Assembly (NCBI GenBank): GCA_019828565.1
Contig: JAHDYR010000062.1
Coordinates: 992,001-1,056,000 of the forward strand
Direction: 5' to 3'
Source: Carpediemonas membranifera
Taxonomy: Eukaryota > Fornicata
Length of the DNA stretch: 64,000 nt
The translations under genes were made by a program, and so were the position numbers. A model generated the notes under the pieces. The model was not told the DNA's origin. It ran no database searches and was given only the letters and a program-made list of their open reading frames with translations. Positions 50,028-58,932 of the stretch are shown here, piece by piece (the first letter of the stretch is position 1; every line of letters starts with the position of its first letter).

Positions 50028-50417
50028 GTACTGCCACCGCCTAGGTAAACTGTGAGACAAGCTGCCTTGCGTTTGTTTATTGCTGCCCGTCGCGGCGTCT
50101 GGCTGCGTCCTGTGTGACGAGTGCCTCGCGCGTCTTCCGATCGAACGAACCGATGCGGGACGCGCGCCGCCACGCTGCTGCGGTCACCGCATGACCGGTG
50201 CGTTGCGGTGCAGGCCGCGGCGCGCTCTGGGGAGGCGGCACTGAGCGAGGCGCAGCAAAGGCTGTCGTTATGTGCTTAGGCGATCCACCGTTGTTATTTC
50301 CACCCTGACAACCGCAAGGACAGCTAAGGCCTTCACTCTGCTTGAAGCAGAACGGTGTACTCAAGAAACTGACTTGGGTCAACTGACAACGTGCAGAATA
50401 CGCAGAAAACAATCAAA

Positions 50418-51815
50418 ATGGACGCGGCTGAGCCAGATGGCGCATCATCTTCTATGATCGCTGCCAATACCACTATATTGACTCATGGTATGCCCGATTC
50501 CAGTAATCATAGTGTTCTCGTCACATCGGAGAATGAAATCCCGCCGTTAGATGAAGACTCTGACGAGAAACCGTCGCTTCTCTTAGTTGATACTGATAAC
50601 GAGAATGATGAGTCGAATAATATGCCTTCTGGTGAAGGGAGCTTGAAATATCCCCAATCTCTGGTTGAGCCTGCGCCCGCCGAGGATCCTGCGCTTGAGG
50701 ACATGAACGAGGCCCCGCGGTCGCCATCACTGTCGCTTCCGCTGCTGGACTCCGACTCTGATACGGCGCTGTCCTACTCGCCCACGCTGGAAACGTCGCC
50801 CCTGGTGGAGGCTGGGGACAACGGCGGGCACGTGATGCCGAACCTGCTCCACGGTTTAGTCGCGCCCGAGCAGAAGTCCGAACCGTTCAGCCTGCAACGA
50901 ATGCCCGCCCACCAGCGCCAGTACCTCAACATCTTGCGATTTCCTCCGTTCTCGATCGAGGACGAAGCCTCATATCTCAGAGGCGGTCTGCTCGGCCGCC
51001 GCTACCCCTGGGTCCCGAACTACATCGCCGTCAGGAACGGGTCCCGCAACACGTTTACGGTCTCGGGCGCGTCCATGGGCCGGAGCGCGGCTGTTGACCT
51101 GGCCCGGGCGATGTGCACGCTGACAACGATGCAGTCGCTCGTGCTGAGGGACGTTACCTTCAAGAACGAGGCGTCTATTGTCATATCTAAGGCCCTGTGC
51201 CAACTTGTGTCGCGTGTTGAGGAGCTCATCATCGACCGGACCCGGATGGGCACTGCTGAGACGTGCATACTGCTGCAGCAGGTCAGTAAGCTGCCATCAC
51301 TGCGGCGCCTCGCGATCCACGACGTCGGCGGGGGGCTAGCCATTGCAGACGACCTGATGGCCCTGGAGTCGCTGCCCGAGCTGACACACCTGTCGTTGGA
51401 GAACGTCGACCTGTCCTCTGACCACATCACGCCCCGTCTGGCCGCCCTGGTTCAGTTCCTACCGAAGCTCGAGGTGCTCCGGCTGGTGAACGCCAACATG
51501 ACGGCCTCACAGATGGCGGACGTGCTTCGGGTCGTGAGCGGGTCAGGCATCCGGAACCTTGACATCAGGTACAACATGCTGCACGGCTTTGGTCGGGAGC
51601 ACACGGACGCCGCGACAGCCCTCGCCCAGTTCTCTGCGGTGGAGGTGCTCAACGTCGAGTATTGCAGGCTGCCCGAGTTGTTCGCGGCAGCATTGGCCCA
51701 GCAGCTGGCCGAGGGCGGGTCTGCGATGACCAAGGTCATTGCGGGCAAGGGGAACGCCAGTTCCTTCCATGGGCAGTGGCGAAAGCACCGCGTGAAGGGG
51801 ACGGCGCTGGATTGA
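50418..51815 (+). CDS. Leucine-rich-repeat protein with disordered N-terminus
   Basis: 465 residues from the ATG at 50418; the frame also opens at a GTG at 50391. The N-terminal ~150 residues are acidic and Ser/Pro-rich. From ~205 to 450, RNI-type LRRs are visible: MQSLVLRDVTFKNEASIVIS, VEELIIDRTRMG, LRRLAIHDVG, LTHLSLENVDLSSD, LEVLRLVNANMT and IRNLDIRYNML. No second domain is seen. Such proteins are usually interaction scaffolds; the partner is unknown. The promoter region partly coincides with the end of the tandem array, so array changes could affect it. Confidence 0.7.
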   Translation: MDAAEPDGASSSMIAANTTILTHGMPDSSNHSVLVTSENEIPPLDEDSDEKPSLLLVDTDNENDESNNMPSGEGSLKYPQSLVEPAPAEDPALEDMNEAPRSPSLSLPLLDSDSDTALSYSPTLETSPLVEAGDNGGHVMPNLLHGLVAPEQKSEPFSLQRMPAHQRQYLNILRFPPFSIEDEASYLRGGLLGRRYPWVPNYIAVRNGSRNTFTVSGASMGRSAAVDLARAMCTLTTMQSLVLRDVTFKNEASIVISKALCQLVSRVEELIIDRTRMGTAETCILLQQVSKLPSLRRLAIHDVGGGLAIADDLMALESLPELTHLSLENVDLSSDHITPRLAALVQFLPKLEVLRLVNANMTASQMADVLRVVSGSGIRNLDIRYNMLHGFGREHTDAATALAQFSAVEVLNVEYCRLPELFAAALAQQLAEGGSAMTKVIAGKGNASSFHGQWRKHRVKGTALD

Positions 51816-51962
51816 GAGCGGAGCGATGCTGCCCGGTCCTGTGTTATATATGCTAAAGATAGTCTCGTTCAGTGCCCTGTCCGCTGACTATTTATGTATG
51901 TATACAAGCACTTTATGGCTATACATGTGCCCTTGCTCCATGACAACCAACAACCAAAACGA

Positions 51963-53900
51963 ATGTTGCCGAAAACCAATTTGCTCAAGAGCTCTTTATC
52001 CAAGTACCTTCAAGAGCACGCTGCAAACCCCGTTCACTGGCGGGAATGGTCGGATGCCGCGATTGACGAAGCAAAGGCCCTCAATAGGCCAATTTTTCTC
52101 TCCGTTGGCTACTCTTCGTGCCACTGGTGCCATGTGATGGCCAAGGAATCGTTCGAGAACGATCACGTCGCCAAAGTGCTGAATGACAACGTCGTCGCTG
52201 TCAAGGTCGACCGCGAGGAGTTGCCCAGCATCGACGAGGTCTACCAGATGTCTTTGCACGCCCAGGGGAAGCAGGGTGGGTGGCCTCTGTCTGTCTTCCT
52301 CGATCCCAAGACGCTGCGGCCGTTCTACGGTGCGACATATCTGCCTCCCTTCCCCAACAGCTTCACTGGCGCGCCGGGACTGGTGAGTCTTGTCGAGGCC
52401 ATCTCGAAACTCTACCGCGAGTCACCCGATGAGATCGAGGATGCCTGCGAGTCTATCGCTGGCCGTATGGAGATCCTATCCGCCCCAACTGCATCCCCCG
52501 ACCTCATTTCCACTGAGAATATCGCGTCTATATCCGAAGATATGATGTCGTCGGCCGACCCAGTCTGGGGTGGGTTCGGAAGGGGCATGAAGTTCCCGCA
52601 GACCCCGATGCTGCTTCATCTGATCCACTCTGAGGCCGGGCACGACCACGCCGTTGCTACCGCCCTTCACATGATCTCTGGAGGAATCTATGATCACATC
52701 GGCGGGGGCATTTACCGCTATGCGACCCGGGCCGACTGGAATGTGCCCCACTTCGAGAAGATGGCGGACGACCAGGGTCGGCTCCTCCAGGTGCTCGCCC
52801 GCATGCCGGAGCCCGACCGGGACGCGTGCATGCATGCGGCCGGTGGGACGATCGACTTCTTACACGACGTGATGGCAGTGCCGTACCACGGGGCGACACT
52901 GTTCGCGGCCTCACTGGACGCGGACTCCGAGGGGAAGGAGGGCCAGTACTACACATGGGCCCCGATCGAGACGCACGACGTCCTGGCCGGGTGGAGCGAG
53001 GCCGACGCTACGGATTTCTGCAAGGAGCTTGACCTGATGCCGCCCAACTGGGGCGAGGTCTCCGTCCCCCGCAGGAACGCCGCGGATCACCCTGACCGCA
53101 TGCCGTCAAAGCGTATGTCAGACCTTTTGGCATCAGGAATCGCGCTGCTGAAAGAAAGAAGGTCGCAGCGGTCGCCCCCGGAACGCGATGACAAGGTCAT
53201 CCTGGCCTGGAACGCCCAGATTGCCACGGGTATGCTGCAGGCCGGCATGCGGTACTCGGAGCCGGGCTGGGTGACCAAGGGACTTGCCCTGGTCGACGGT
53301 CTGCTGGCGTCCTTCTGCAGTGATGATGACATGCCTCACATGATCGTCGACGGGCAGCCCAGCGGTCACGCCTTCCTCGACGACCTCGCGCTGCTGTCCG
53401 AAGCATGCTTGGTCGCGTACGGTGCGACAGCCGATGAGAGGTACCTGAAGCAGTGCACAAATCTCGTCCACCGTCTCTTTGCTGACCATGCGCGGGATAA
53501 CGGCCTCACCCAGGCCCCTGCCGCTCACACCGTCCTGCTACCAACGGTGCCTGTCCACGACGCTGCGCAGCCCGCAGCCAATGGCATCGTACTGCTGGTT
53601 CTGGCGCGTCTGTTCAGCATCACGGCAGAACCCGAGTGGCAAAAGCTCTACGCTAAACTACACACAGCCATTGCCGGTGCCAGGGACGCGGCCGCCAAGC
53701 CGACGATCCTGCGGGCTGTGCGTGTGATGGCTGGGATGCCTGTGGTCCATTGCCCGGTCCCTTCGCGCGTGACCGAGATTGCCATGGCAGCTGGAGCAGA
53801 TGTCATCTCAGCCCCAGAGCTCTCAGTGTGTGGCACACAGGGATGTCAAACGGCCACAGAGGAGACCATTGAGGGTGTCCTTGGCGCATATAGCTGGTAA
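51963..53900 (+). CDS. SPATA20: SPATA20/YyaL-type thioredoxin-domain protein
   Basis: 645 residues from the ATG at 51963; an earlier in-frame ATG at 51894 adds 23 non-conserved residues. The N-terminal DUF255-type thioredoxin-like domain shows HAANPVHWREW, FLSVGYSSCHWCHVMAKESF with the CHWC pair, VKVDREELPSIDEVY and GGWPLSVFLDP. The C-terminal ~400 residues match the helical, six-hairpin glycosidase-like part of the family (GGIYDHIGGGIYRYATRADW, PHFEKMADDQGRLLQVLA). The protein is conserved from bacteria to animals; its biochemical role is not settled. No signal peptide. Single exon, full family length. Confidence 0.93.
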   Translation: MLPKTNLLKSSLSKYLQEHAANPVHWREWSDAAIDEAKALNRPIFLSVGYSSCHWCHVMAKESFENDHVAKVLNDNVVAVKVDREELPSIDEVYQMSLHAQGKQGGWPLSVFLDPKTLRPFYGATYLPPFPNSFTGAPGLVSLVEAISKLYRESPDEIEDACESIAGRMEILSAPTASPDLISTENIASISEDMMSSADPVWGGFGRGMKFPQTPMLLHLIHSEAGHDHAVATALHMISGGIYDHIGGGIYRYATRADWNVPHFEKMADDQGRLLQVLARMPEPDRDACMHAAGGTIDFLHDVMAVPYHGATLFAASLDADSEGKEGQYYTWAPIETHDVLAGWSEADATDFCKELDLMPPNWGEVSVPRRNAADHPDRMPSKRMSDLLASGIALLKERRSQRSPPERDDKVILAWNAQIATGMLQAGMRYSEPGWVTKGLALVDGLLASFCSDDDMPHMIVDGQPSGHAFLDDLALLSEACLVAYGATADERYLKQCTNLVHRLFADHARDNGLTQAPAAHTVLLPTVPVHDAAQPAANGIVLLVLARLFSITAEPEWQKLYAKLHTAIAGARDAAAKPTILRAVRVMAGMPVVHCPVPSRVTEIAMAAGADVISAPELSVCGTQGCQTATEETIEGVLGAYSW

Positions 53901-54000
53901 AGTGAGGAGAAGTGAGGATGAAATGATGCTTTCATAACCGTCTGCTTCAAGCTTTGTGGAAGAGCGAGAAGAATATTGAATTGAAAGGTTCTCAGCGACA

Positions 54001-54738
54001 ATGCCAGCTGCAGCGCATCAGACACGTCTTTCTGCTTCGAGTATTGCGAAACTACAATTGTCAACACCACCTTGGCCTGCCACTCCATCGGGAAACGAGG
54101 AAAACAAAGAAACAGACGTCATTGCACGTCAGAAGAGGGCATTAGGGATGATCGGTCTATCAAAACAACAGGCTGCGCGTTTAACAGCAATCGCAGTAGA
54201 TACGAAACCGCTTCGCTGCAGAAGGTACTCACACTCGGATCACAACCCCGCCCTGGCGAGGCCCCTGCCGCCGCTACGCCGCAAATCATTGTCCTACGTC
54301 GCAGACGGTGAGAATCGGCACATGTTTGACATCAGCAGCAGCATACCGCATCAACACACCTATGACAGGCGCGCCATCAAGTTTCGTGTCGCCGACTCAC
54401 CCAGGCGCAAATCCGTGCCTGATGCGCGAAAGGAACCGGGTCGATCGATTCTCAAGGACTCCGCGGACGCCCTGTCCGACGGGGTGTGGTCAGCCTCGTC
54501 CTCAGAACTCGAGGACGATGCCGACATAGACAGCACACCGAGGGCCCCCCGCTCGCCTTCACGGCTGCACTCCTTCCTTGACGAGGAGGCCCGGAGCAGT
54601 GTGGCGCTGTCAGATAGCCCCCCGGCAGTGGTGGTGTCACAAGCTCCAGACCCTCATCCCTCAGGGCTCGGCCTGAAAAAGCTACTCAGAGCCGTTGTGA
54701 GCATGGCTAGAGCCGCTCTTGACATGCTGATCATGTAG
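54001..54738 (+). CDS. Small disordered protein with RAIKF and RSILK motifs (pair member A)
   Basis: 245 residues, basic and Ser/Pro-rich, no known domain. RAIKF (~123-127) fits the PP1-docking RVxF consensus and RSILK (~147-151) fits the PP1 SILK motif. The last ~20 residues form a hydrophobic, possibly membrane-inserting helix (KLLRAVVSMARAALDMLIM). The next gene shares the same plan. PP1 binding is inferred from short motifs only. Confidence 0.6.
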   Translation: MPAAAHQTRLSASSIAKLQLSTPPWPATPSGNEENKETDVIARQKRALGMIGLSKQQAARLTAIAVDTKPLRCRRYSHSDHNPALARPLPPLRRKSLSYVADGENRHMFDISSSIPHQHTYDRRAIKFRVADSPRRKSVPDARKEPGRSILKDSADALSDGVWSASSSELEDDADIDSTPRAPRSPSRLHSFLDEEARSSVALSDSPPAVVVSQAPDPHPSGLGLKKLLRAVVSMARAALDMLIM

Positions 54739-54952
54739 TGCATAAAAACGATTGCTTCAATGGAGCCAGGAAGCAATGATGGAATCATATTGTGTGGTGT
54801 GAGTGGGCCAAAAGAGCCTCAGACGACTGGGAAGCGTTTTCAGCTAGTCTGCGCTTGCTAGAGCCGACCCGGGAAGACACAGATCACATAATTTGCCCCG
54901 CGATTTTGGGGATCTGCGGGTTTTTCTGGATTTAATTGGGGATCGAGACCAG

Positions 54953-55531
54953 ATGTTTCATTCTCGGCAGTGTGACGACGTTGGCGATGGAAACGTGGAG
55001 GATAGAAGGCGAGCACGGCGTAGAGCATTAGAAGTTGCTGGAATGCCATCAAGTTCGGTGATACCGCTCAGCCTAATGACGCTGGATGCTGATTCGCTTT
55101 CATCTGGTGTAGGAGCCCGGAAATTGGGCCCGAACGTTGCAGGAGAACATTATAGACGGCATTCTTCGGCGCTCTTGCCCTCAGTGAGCATGGCTAACGC
55201 ACGACAGGTCGACGGCGGCCTCGTACGCTTTTCGGCATCGGAACGCATCATCTCGCCCCTCACCGAGAGTCCCAAGACGCGTGCTCCGTCCATTGGAAGC
55301 ACATCGCCTAGCAGGTCGATCCTAAAACCGGCCTCGTCATTTGACTCTGCCTCCATACATGAACGGGTGACATCCGACGAGGCAATGTCGTCGGCATCGC
55401 TCGACGAGAGCGTCTCAGCCCGCACCCTGTCGATGGATGGCCCAAAGCCCACCATCAAGCGCCGTAGGAGGACACCGCTGGCTAGTTTGCGTCGTCTGGT
55501 AGCATATCTCATTGACCTCCTGGTGCTCTAG
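54953..55531 (+). CDS. Small disordered protein with RSILK motif (pair member B)
   Basis: 192 residues from the ATG at 54953; the frame opens earlier only at a TTG. Like its upstream neighbour it is Ser-rich, has a V-x-F element (LVRFSAS, near residue 89), then RSILK near 121, and ends in a basic cluster plus hydrophobic helix (KRRRRTPLASLRRLVAYLID). The shared order suggests tandem paralogues that have diverged in sequence. It is convergent with the C2H2 gene, 57 bases between stops. Confidence 0.55.
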   Translation: MFHSRQCDDVGDGNVEDRRRARRRALEVAGMPSSSVIPLSLMTLDADSLSSGVGARKLGPNVAGEHYRRHSSALLPSVSMANARQVDGGLVRFSASERIISPLTESPKTRAPSIGSTSPSRSILKPASSFDSASIHERVTSDEAMSSASLDESVSARTLSMDGPKPTIKRRRRTPLASLRRLVAYLIDLLVL

Positions 55532-55588
55532 TGCTATTTCAGCTGACCCACTCATTTATCGCGTTATATATGTAAATACACAGTGCTC

Positions 55589-56488
55589 TCACCGTCTGAA
55601 CCGACCGAACTCAGTCTCAATGCGCTCCTTCTCGGCCTCGAGGTACCGGATCAGCGCCAAACACTCATCCCGGGTCATTAGGGCGAGATCAGTCACCGCC
55701 GGCGGCTTGGGGTCCGCAGACGGTGTGGCAACGTACCGTCTGAGTGTGGCAGCGGGCACGGATCTCAGGGCTGGCGTGCTCCAGCTCGGGGAGTCAACCG
55801 GTAGCACTCGGGGCTTGGCGACGGGCGTGTCGGCCATAAGCTCGAGGTCTGACGGCGATGGGCGGTGGGCAGCCTCCAGGGGCGTCATTATGCGGCCGAG
55901 GCTGGGCGGCCTGGCTGACGCGATGACGCCGCTCATGGGTGGGGTCGGCATGTCGGCCATGATCAGCGTAGACTCCTCGCCGATCAACACCGTCTCCGCC
56001 TCCTGTGAGGACATGACAGTGGTCTGGTGCAGCTTGCTCTTCGGGGCCTGCAGGGGGGATGGATGCTGTGGAGAGGGCTCGGGCCGAGCGTCCTCCATCA
56101 CCGCATCGGCTGGGGCTGGTGATGGCTGCTGTACAGCCTCAACAACCACCTTTGCTTTTTCCGCAGCGGGTTCCTCTGGCTCCTCCGCGACGGGCTCCTC
56201 TGGTTCCTTTGGCGATTCGGGCTCCTCTTCTTTCGACTCCTCTGGTTCGTCGGAATCGTCCGATTCTTCAAGCAGGCCATTTTCCCGCTGCCATCCTCTG
56301 AAGGCAGCCTCGCCCATTCCCTTGAACTGCCCAATGAATGCGTTCAACTCATCAGTCATGTCCACTTTGTGCTTACGAGGGTAATGAGCCTTCAGTCTAA
56401 GGTACCACTGGTCACATTTCGGACATTGAAAGTGTATCCGCCCCTCAAAGAAGTCTACATTGCAGTCAGTAGGTTGTTCGTCGCTCAT
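55589..56488 (-). CDS. C2H2-like zinc-finger protein with acidic tail
   Basis: 299 residues from the ATG at 56488; the frame also opens at a GTG at 56512. Near the N-terminus CPKCDQWYLRLKAHYPRKH gives C-x2-C-x9-H-x4-H, a compact C2H2-type zinc site. A helix (LNAFIGQFKGMGEAAFRGWQ) and a strongly acidic Glu/Pro repeat (EEPESPKEPEEPVAEEPEEP) follow. The rest is disordered, ending in a helix (DECLALIRYLEAEKERIETE). The role is unknown; a single finger makes sequence-specific DNA binding uncertain. Confidence 0.65.
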   Translation of the reverse strand: MSDEQPTDCNVDFFEGRIHFQCPKCDQWYLRLKAHYPRKHKVDMTDELNAFIGQFKGMGEAAFRGWQRENGLLEESDDSDEPEESKEEEPESPKEPEEPVAEEPEEPAAEKAKVVVEAVQQPSPAPADAVMEDARPEPSPQHPSPLQAPKSKLHQTTVMSSQEAETVLIGEESTLIMADMPTPPMSGVIASARPPSLGRIMTPLEAAHRPSPSDLELMADTPVAKPRVLPVDSPSWSTPALRSVPAATLRRYVATPSADPKPPAVTDLALMTRDECLALIRYLEAEKERIETEFGRFRR

Positions 56489-56964
56489 CGGTTCAAGTGC
56501 AGTTTTTGGCACAAAAATCCCTGTCGACGTCTGATGCGGACCTGAGCCACGCTTGGGGTTGCCGCGGGCTGGTGAGTCATGAATGTAAATGATTGGATGG
56601 AAAAGAAATCTGTGCTCTGAAGGGTCCGACTGTTGCGCAGTATAAACACATTTTTCGAACCTCCCAGACAGGGCCTGAAAGGAACGATCAAAGTGCCCGC
56701 CACATCGGCAGAGTGTCGAGCGACCGCACGAAGGCCGCGTACATGAGTGAGCAGTCCGTTGTGGAAGTCGGCGTCATGTAGGGGGAGTTGCTGGCGCTGC
56801 GCATAGCATTCAACCGCGAGCCGGGCCAGCAGGCATGAATCCCCCACTCTCCGTTCTTCGGTGTAGTCCTGTCTGAAAGCTTGCTTGATGGAGGCTTTGA
56901 TCGCATATATCTCCATCTTGTTGCGCACTACAGGTGTGCAGCTGGTCATTGATGAAGATGACAT
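56485..56964 (-). CDS. Doubtful small frame upstream of the C2H2 gene
   Basis: 159 codons from an ATG at 56964. The first ~90 residues look protein-like (MEIYAIKASIKQAFRQDYTE, LLARLAVECYAQRQQLPLHD), but the rest runs through an AT-rich repeat and ends overlapping the start of the next gene by four bases (ATGA). That is unusual for a eukaryote. The coding part may be shorter or a remnant, and a missing intron is possible. Confidence 0.25.
   Translation of the reverse strand: MSSSSMTSCTPVVRNKMEIYAIKASIKQAFRQDYTEERRVGDSCLLARLAVECYAQRQQLPLHDADFHNGLLTHVRGLRAVARHSADVAGTLIVPFRPCLGGSKNVFILRNSRTLQSTDFFSIQSFTFMTHQPAATPSVAQVRIRRRQGFLCQKLHLNR
56631..56652. repeat. 22-bp direct repeat, copy 1
   Basis: TGTTGCGCAGTATAAACACA plus TT, identical to 57169-57190. 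It contains TATAAACAC, the complement of the GTGTTTATA word seen at 3' ends. Confidence 0.6.
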
Positions 56965-57661
56965 ATAAGAGCCGACGATGAACACCATTACCAGCCTATA
57001 CAAGTGTAGAAGTGAATTTAATGTGGAATAGAAGACAATGAGACGACGTGTGAGCAATTGTGTTGTTTACAGCTGTGCTGACGTCCACGAAGAAGACGCT
57101 TTGTGGAAGCCCTGGAGAAGACGATCTCCCTACCGACTTAAGACGTGAGTAGGAGGGAGACAGGGCAGTGTTGCGCAGTATAAACACATTGTTTGACCCT
57201 TCAATAGCACAATCGTGGAGACCCAAAAGTGCGAAATGTGGAGACAGATCCTGCATGCAGCGTCAAGCAGCAGTCAAGTCGACTGACAGACAGCCCTACC
57301 ACACCAAACAACCCCGATCAGATCCAACAAGGCCGCCCCGACCTCTCTTTACAACCACTTGTCGAGCACACCGACAAGTGCATAAAACTGCTCTCTGTCT
57401 CCCATCTCCTCTCTTCCTGTCGGCCGGGAGGTCGCTTTTTTCTCTCCCTTCAAAGTCATCGCCACCGACCCACCATCAGGATGATGTGGTTGTCAGGGCA
57501 TCGATCTCACTGGCTCTGGGTCATCAAGGTAGTAATGGATGAGAACGCTTGTTATTTTTCATCAAGCCAACAACAATGCCTGACCCATGGCGGCAAAGAG
57601 AACCAGCGATGACGTTTATCCTTGTCCTACATGGTCAGCTATGTCGCGTGTGGCACTGCGG
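56965..57661. other. Intergenic region without a convincing gene
   Basis: About 700 bases. Several short overlapping frames on both strands have no domain or consistent composition. It holds the second 22-bp direct repeat and pyrimidine-rich stretches. Confidence 0.35.
57169..57190. repeat. 22-bp direct repeat, copy 2
   Basis: Identical to 56631-56652 in the same orientation, 538 bp apart. The flanking sequence differs. Confidence 0.6.
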
Positions 57662-58651
57662 TCAGAGTTCGTCCATGCTGACCAGGCGAGTCACCTCCCG
57701 ACTCTTGCGAATCTTGCGGCTGACGTCGCGAAGGCGCCAACCGACAAACGTGAAGAGGATCATAGCTGTCGGTACGACCTCGAATATGAAGTAGAAGCCC
57801 GAGTACGTCCAGTAGTACCAGCGGTAGTCCCCGGCCATCCAGCGACTGATGAAGTACTCGACCGGGTTGATCGACAGGAAGTCGAGGAGCTGGTAGAGCG
57901 CCCGCACCAGGAAGACCGTGAGGTAGAGGAAGGAGATCAGGATCTGCACGGTCACCCGAAGCTGGAGGGTGCGCTGGATGATATGCTGGCGGGCACTCCG
58001 CCTAAACGTCAGCGTCAGCCGCACCAGAAAGCCGAAGCCGATGAGGAAGGCGAGGGAGAAGAGCATGACGTTGGGGACCTCGAAGTACCGGTCGACATGG
58101 GAGAGGTCCTCGTGGCGCCATGAGCGGGTGTAGACGGAGGCGACGCTGCACAACACCAGGATGATCACCGCAAGCACCACGAGAGTCACGCCGGCTACGA
58201 CAGCCACGAAGGACCTGGCCAGGTGGCCGCTCTCGCTGGCCTTGACGTACGTGTGCCCGAGGAAGACGACGACGATGAAGTAAAGCGCGCACTGGACGTA
58301 CAGGGGCATCTCCTCACACAGGAGGAAGAGGGAGAAGGCGCTGCGGTCCTTGGACGTCCACTGCATGAGGTGGACGGTGCGGAGGCTGCTCAGAATGAGG
58401 GCCATGAGGCAGAAGAGCGTCTTGAAGGATATGAGGTTATGGAAAATCCGCTTGAACGTGGGAGATGTGTATAGGTTGTAGACGGCATATAGAATGGCGA
58501 CAACCCCGATAGTAATGTAGCACGTCAGCAGGAACCAAAGAGGGAAGCTATTCCCGTGCAGGATGGCGCTAGGGCATATCACCTGAGCGTCATGAGCTGG
58601 AATCGTGTAAGGTTTCGCCTGAAAGTAGCTCTCGGGCTGAAGACTGTGCAT
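57662..58651 (-). CDS. Seven-transmembrane protein, TOM1/TOM3/GPR137-like
   Basis: 329 residues with seven hydrophobic segments: WFLLTCYITIGVVAILYAVY, TLFCLMALILSS, LYVQCALYFIVVVF, FVAVVAGVTLVVLAVIILVL, NVMLFSLAFLIGFGFLV, ILISFLYLTVFLVRAL and FYFIFEVVPTAMILFTFVGW. The AVYNLYTS loop after TM1, FKTLF before TM2 and a basic C-terminal tail (GWRLRDVSRKIRKSREV) resemble the THH1/TOM1/TOM3 and GPR137 group of intracellular-membrane seven-TM proteins. No GPCR DRY motif is seen. Subfamily is tentative, topology is clear. Confidence 0.7.
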   Translation of the reverse strand: MHSLQPESYFQAKPYTIPAHDAQVICPSAILHGNSFPLWFLLTCYITIGVVAILYAVYNLYTSPTFKRIFHNLISFKTLFCLMALILSSLRTVHLMQWTSKDRSAFSLFLLCEEMPLYVQCALYFIVVVFLGHTYVKASESGHLARSFVAVVAGVTLVVLAVIILVLCSVASVYTRSWRHEDLSHVDRYFEVPNVMLFSLAFLIGFGFLVRLTLTFRRSARQHIIQRTLQLRVTVQILISFLYLTVFLVRALYQLLDFLSINPVEYFISRWMAGDYRWYYWTYSGFYFIFEVVPTAMILFTFVGWRLRDVSRKIRKSREVTRLVSMDEL

Positions 58652-58932
58652 GGCACGATGTATTGCCTCGGCGATGGACTTGTGAGGATGTTACGCGTAT
58701 ACATGCGTCACATAAACATGCTTATGGACGATACACCGCGATGAGAGCGGCTCTTGAATCAGCTGTGCTGTTGTCCTCGCCGCGCATTGCTTCTTTCGTC
58801 AGATTCGAACGTGTCTTCTGACGTTGACAGTCGCGTCCGAGTCGCCACAGGCGTGATGGGGCAACACCTCAGAGCACCCGAAACCGAGCCCGGTATGGGC
58901 ATATCCGTCGATCGCTCATATCAATCATTTAC

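Larger units (their letters stand above)
41911..50280 (+). repeat. Tandem array: 12 full units of 676-679 bp plus a partial spacer
   Basis: Each unit begins near GCCTAGGTAAACTG and holds a ~390-base spacer, a 273-base coding region and a 26-base tail. Start codons lie at 42303, 42981, 43660, 44339, 45018, 45695, 46371, 47047, 47725, 48401, 49077 and 49755. The final partial unit covers only spacer and diverges from the others near 50266-50280. Spacers are as conserved as the genes, so the array is recent or homogenised. Informative variants: an A5/A7 run before each gene, T/A in CGG[T/A]CACCG, and C/T in GGTG[C/T]GTTG. Confidence 0.95.

Noticed and set aside
41911-50280. CRISPR-like or satellite repeat interpretation of the array
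   Set aside because: Units are ~677 bp, contain an intact gene with leader, and the genome is eukaryotic.
41949-50412. Repeated minus-strand frames of 103-188 codons and plus-strand 144-203-codon frames through the array spacers
   Set aside because: They are shadows of the small membrane gene and GC-rich spacer. Their ends change with every spacer indel, unlike the 273-base gene.
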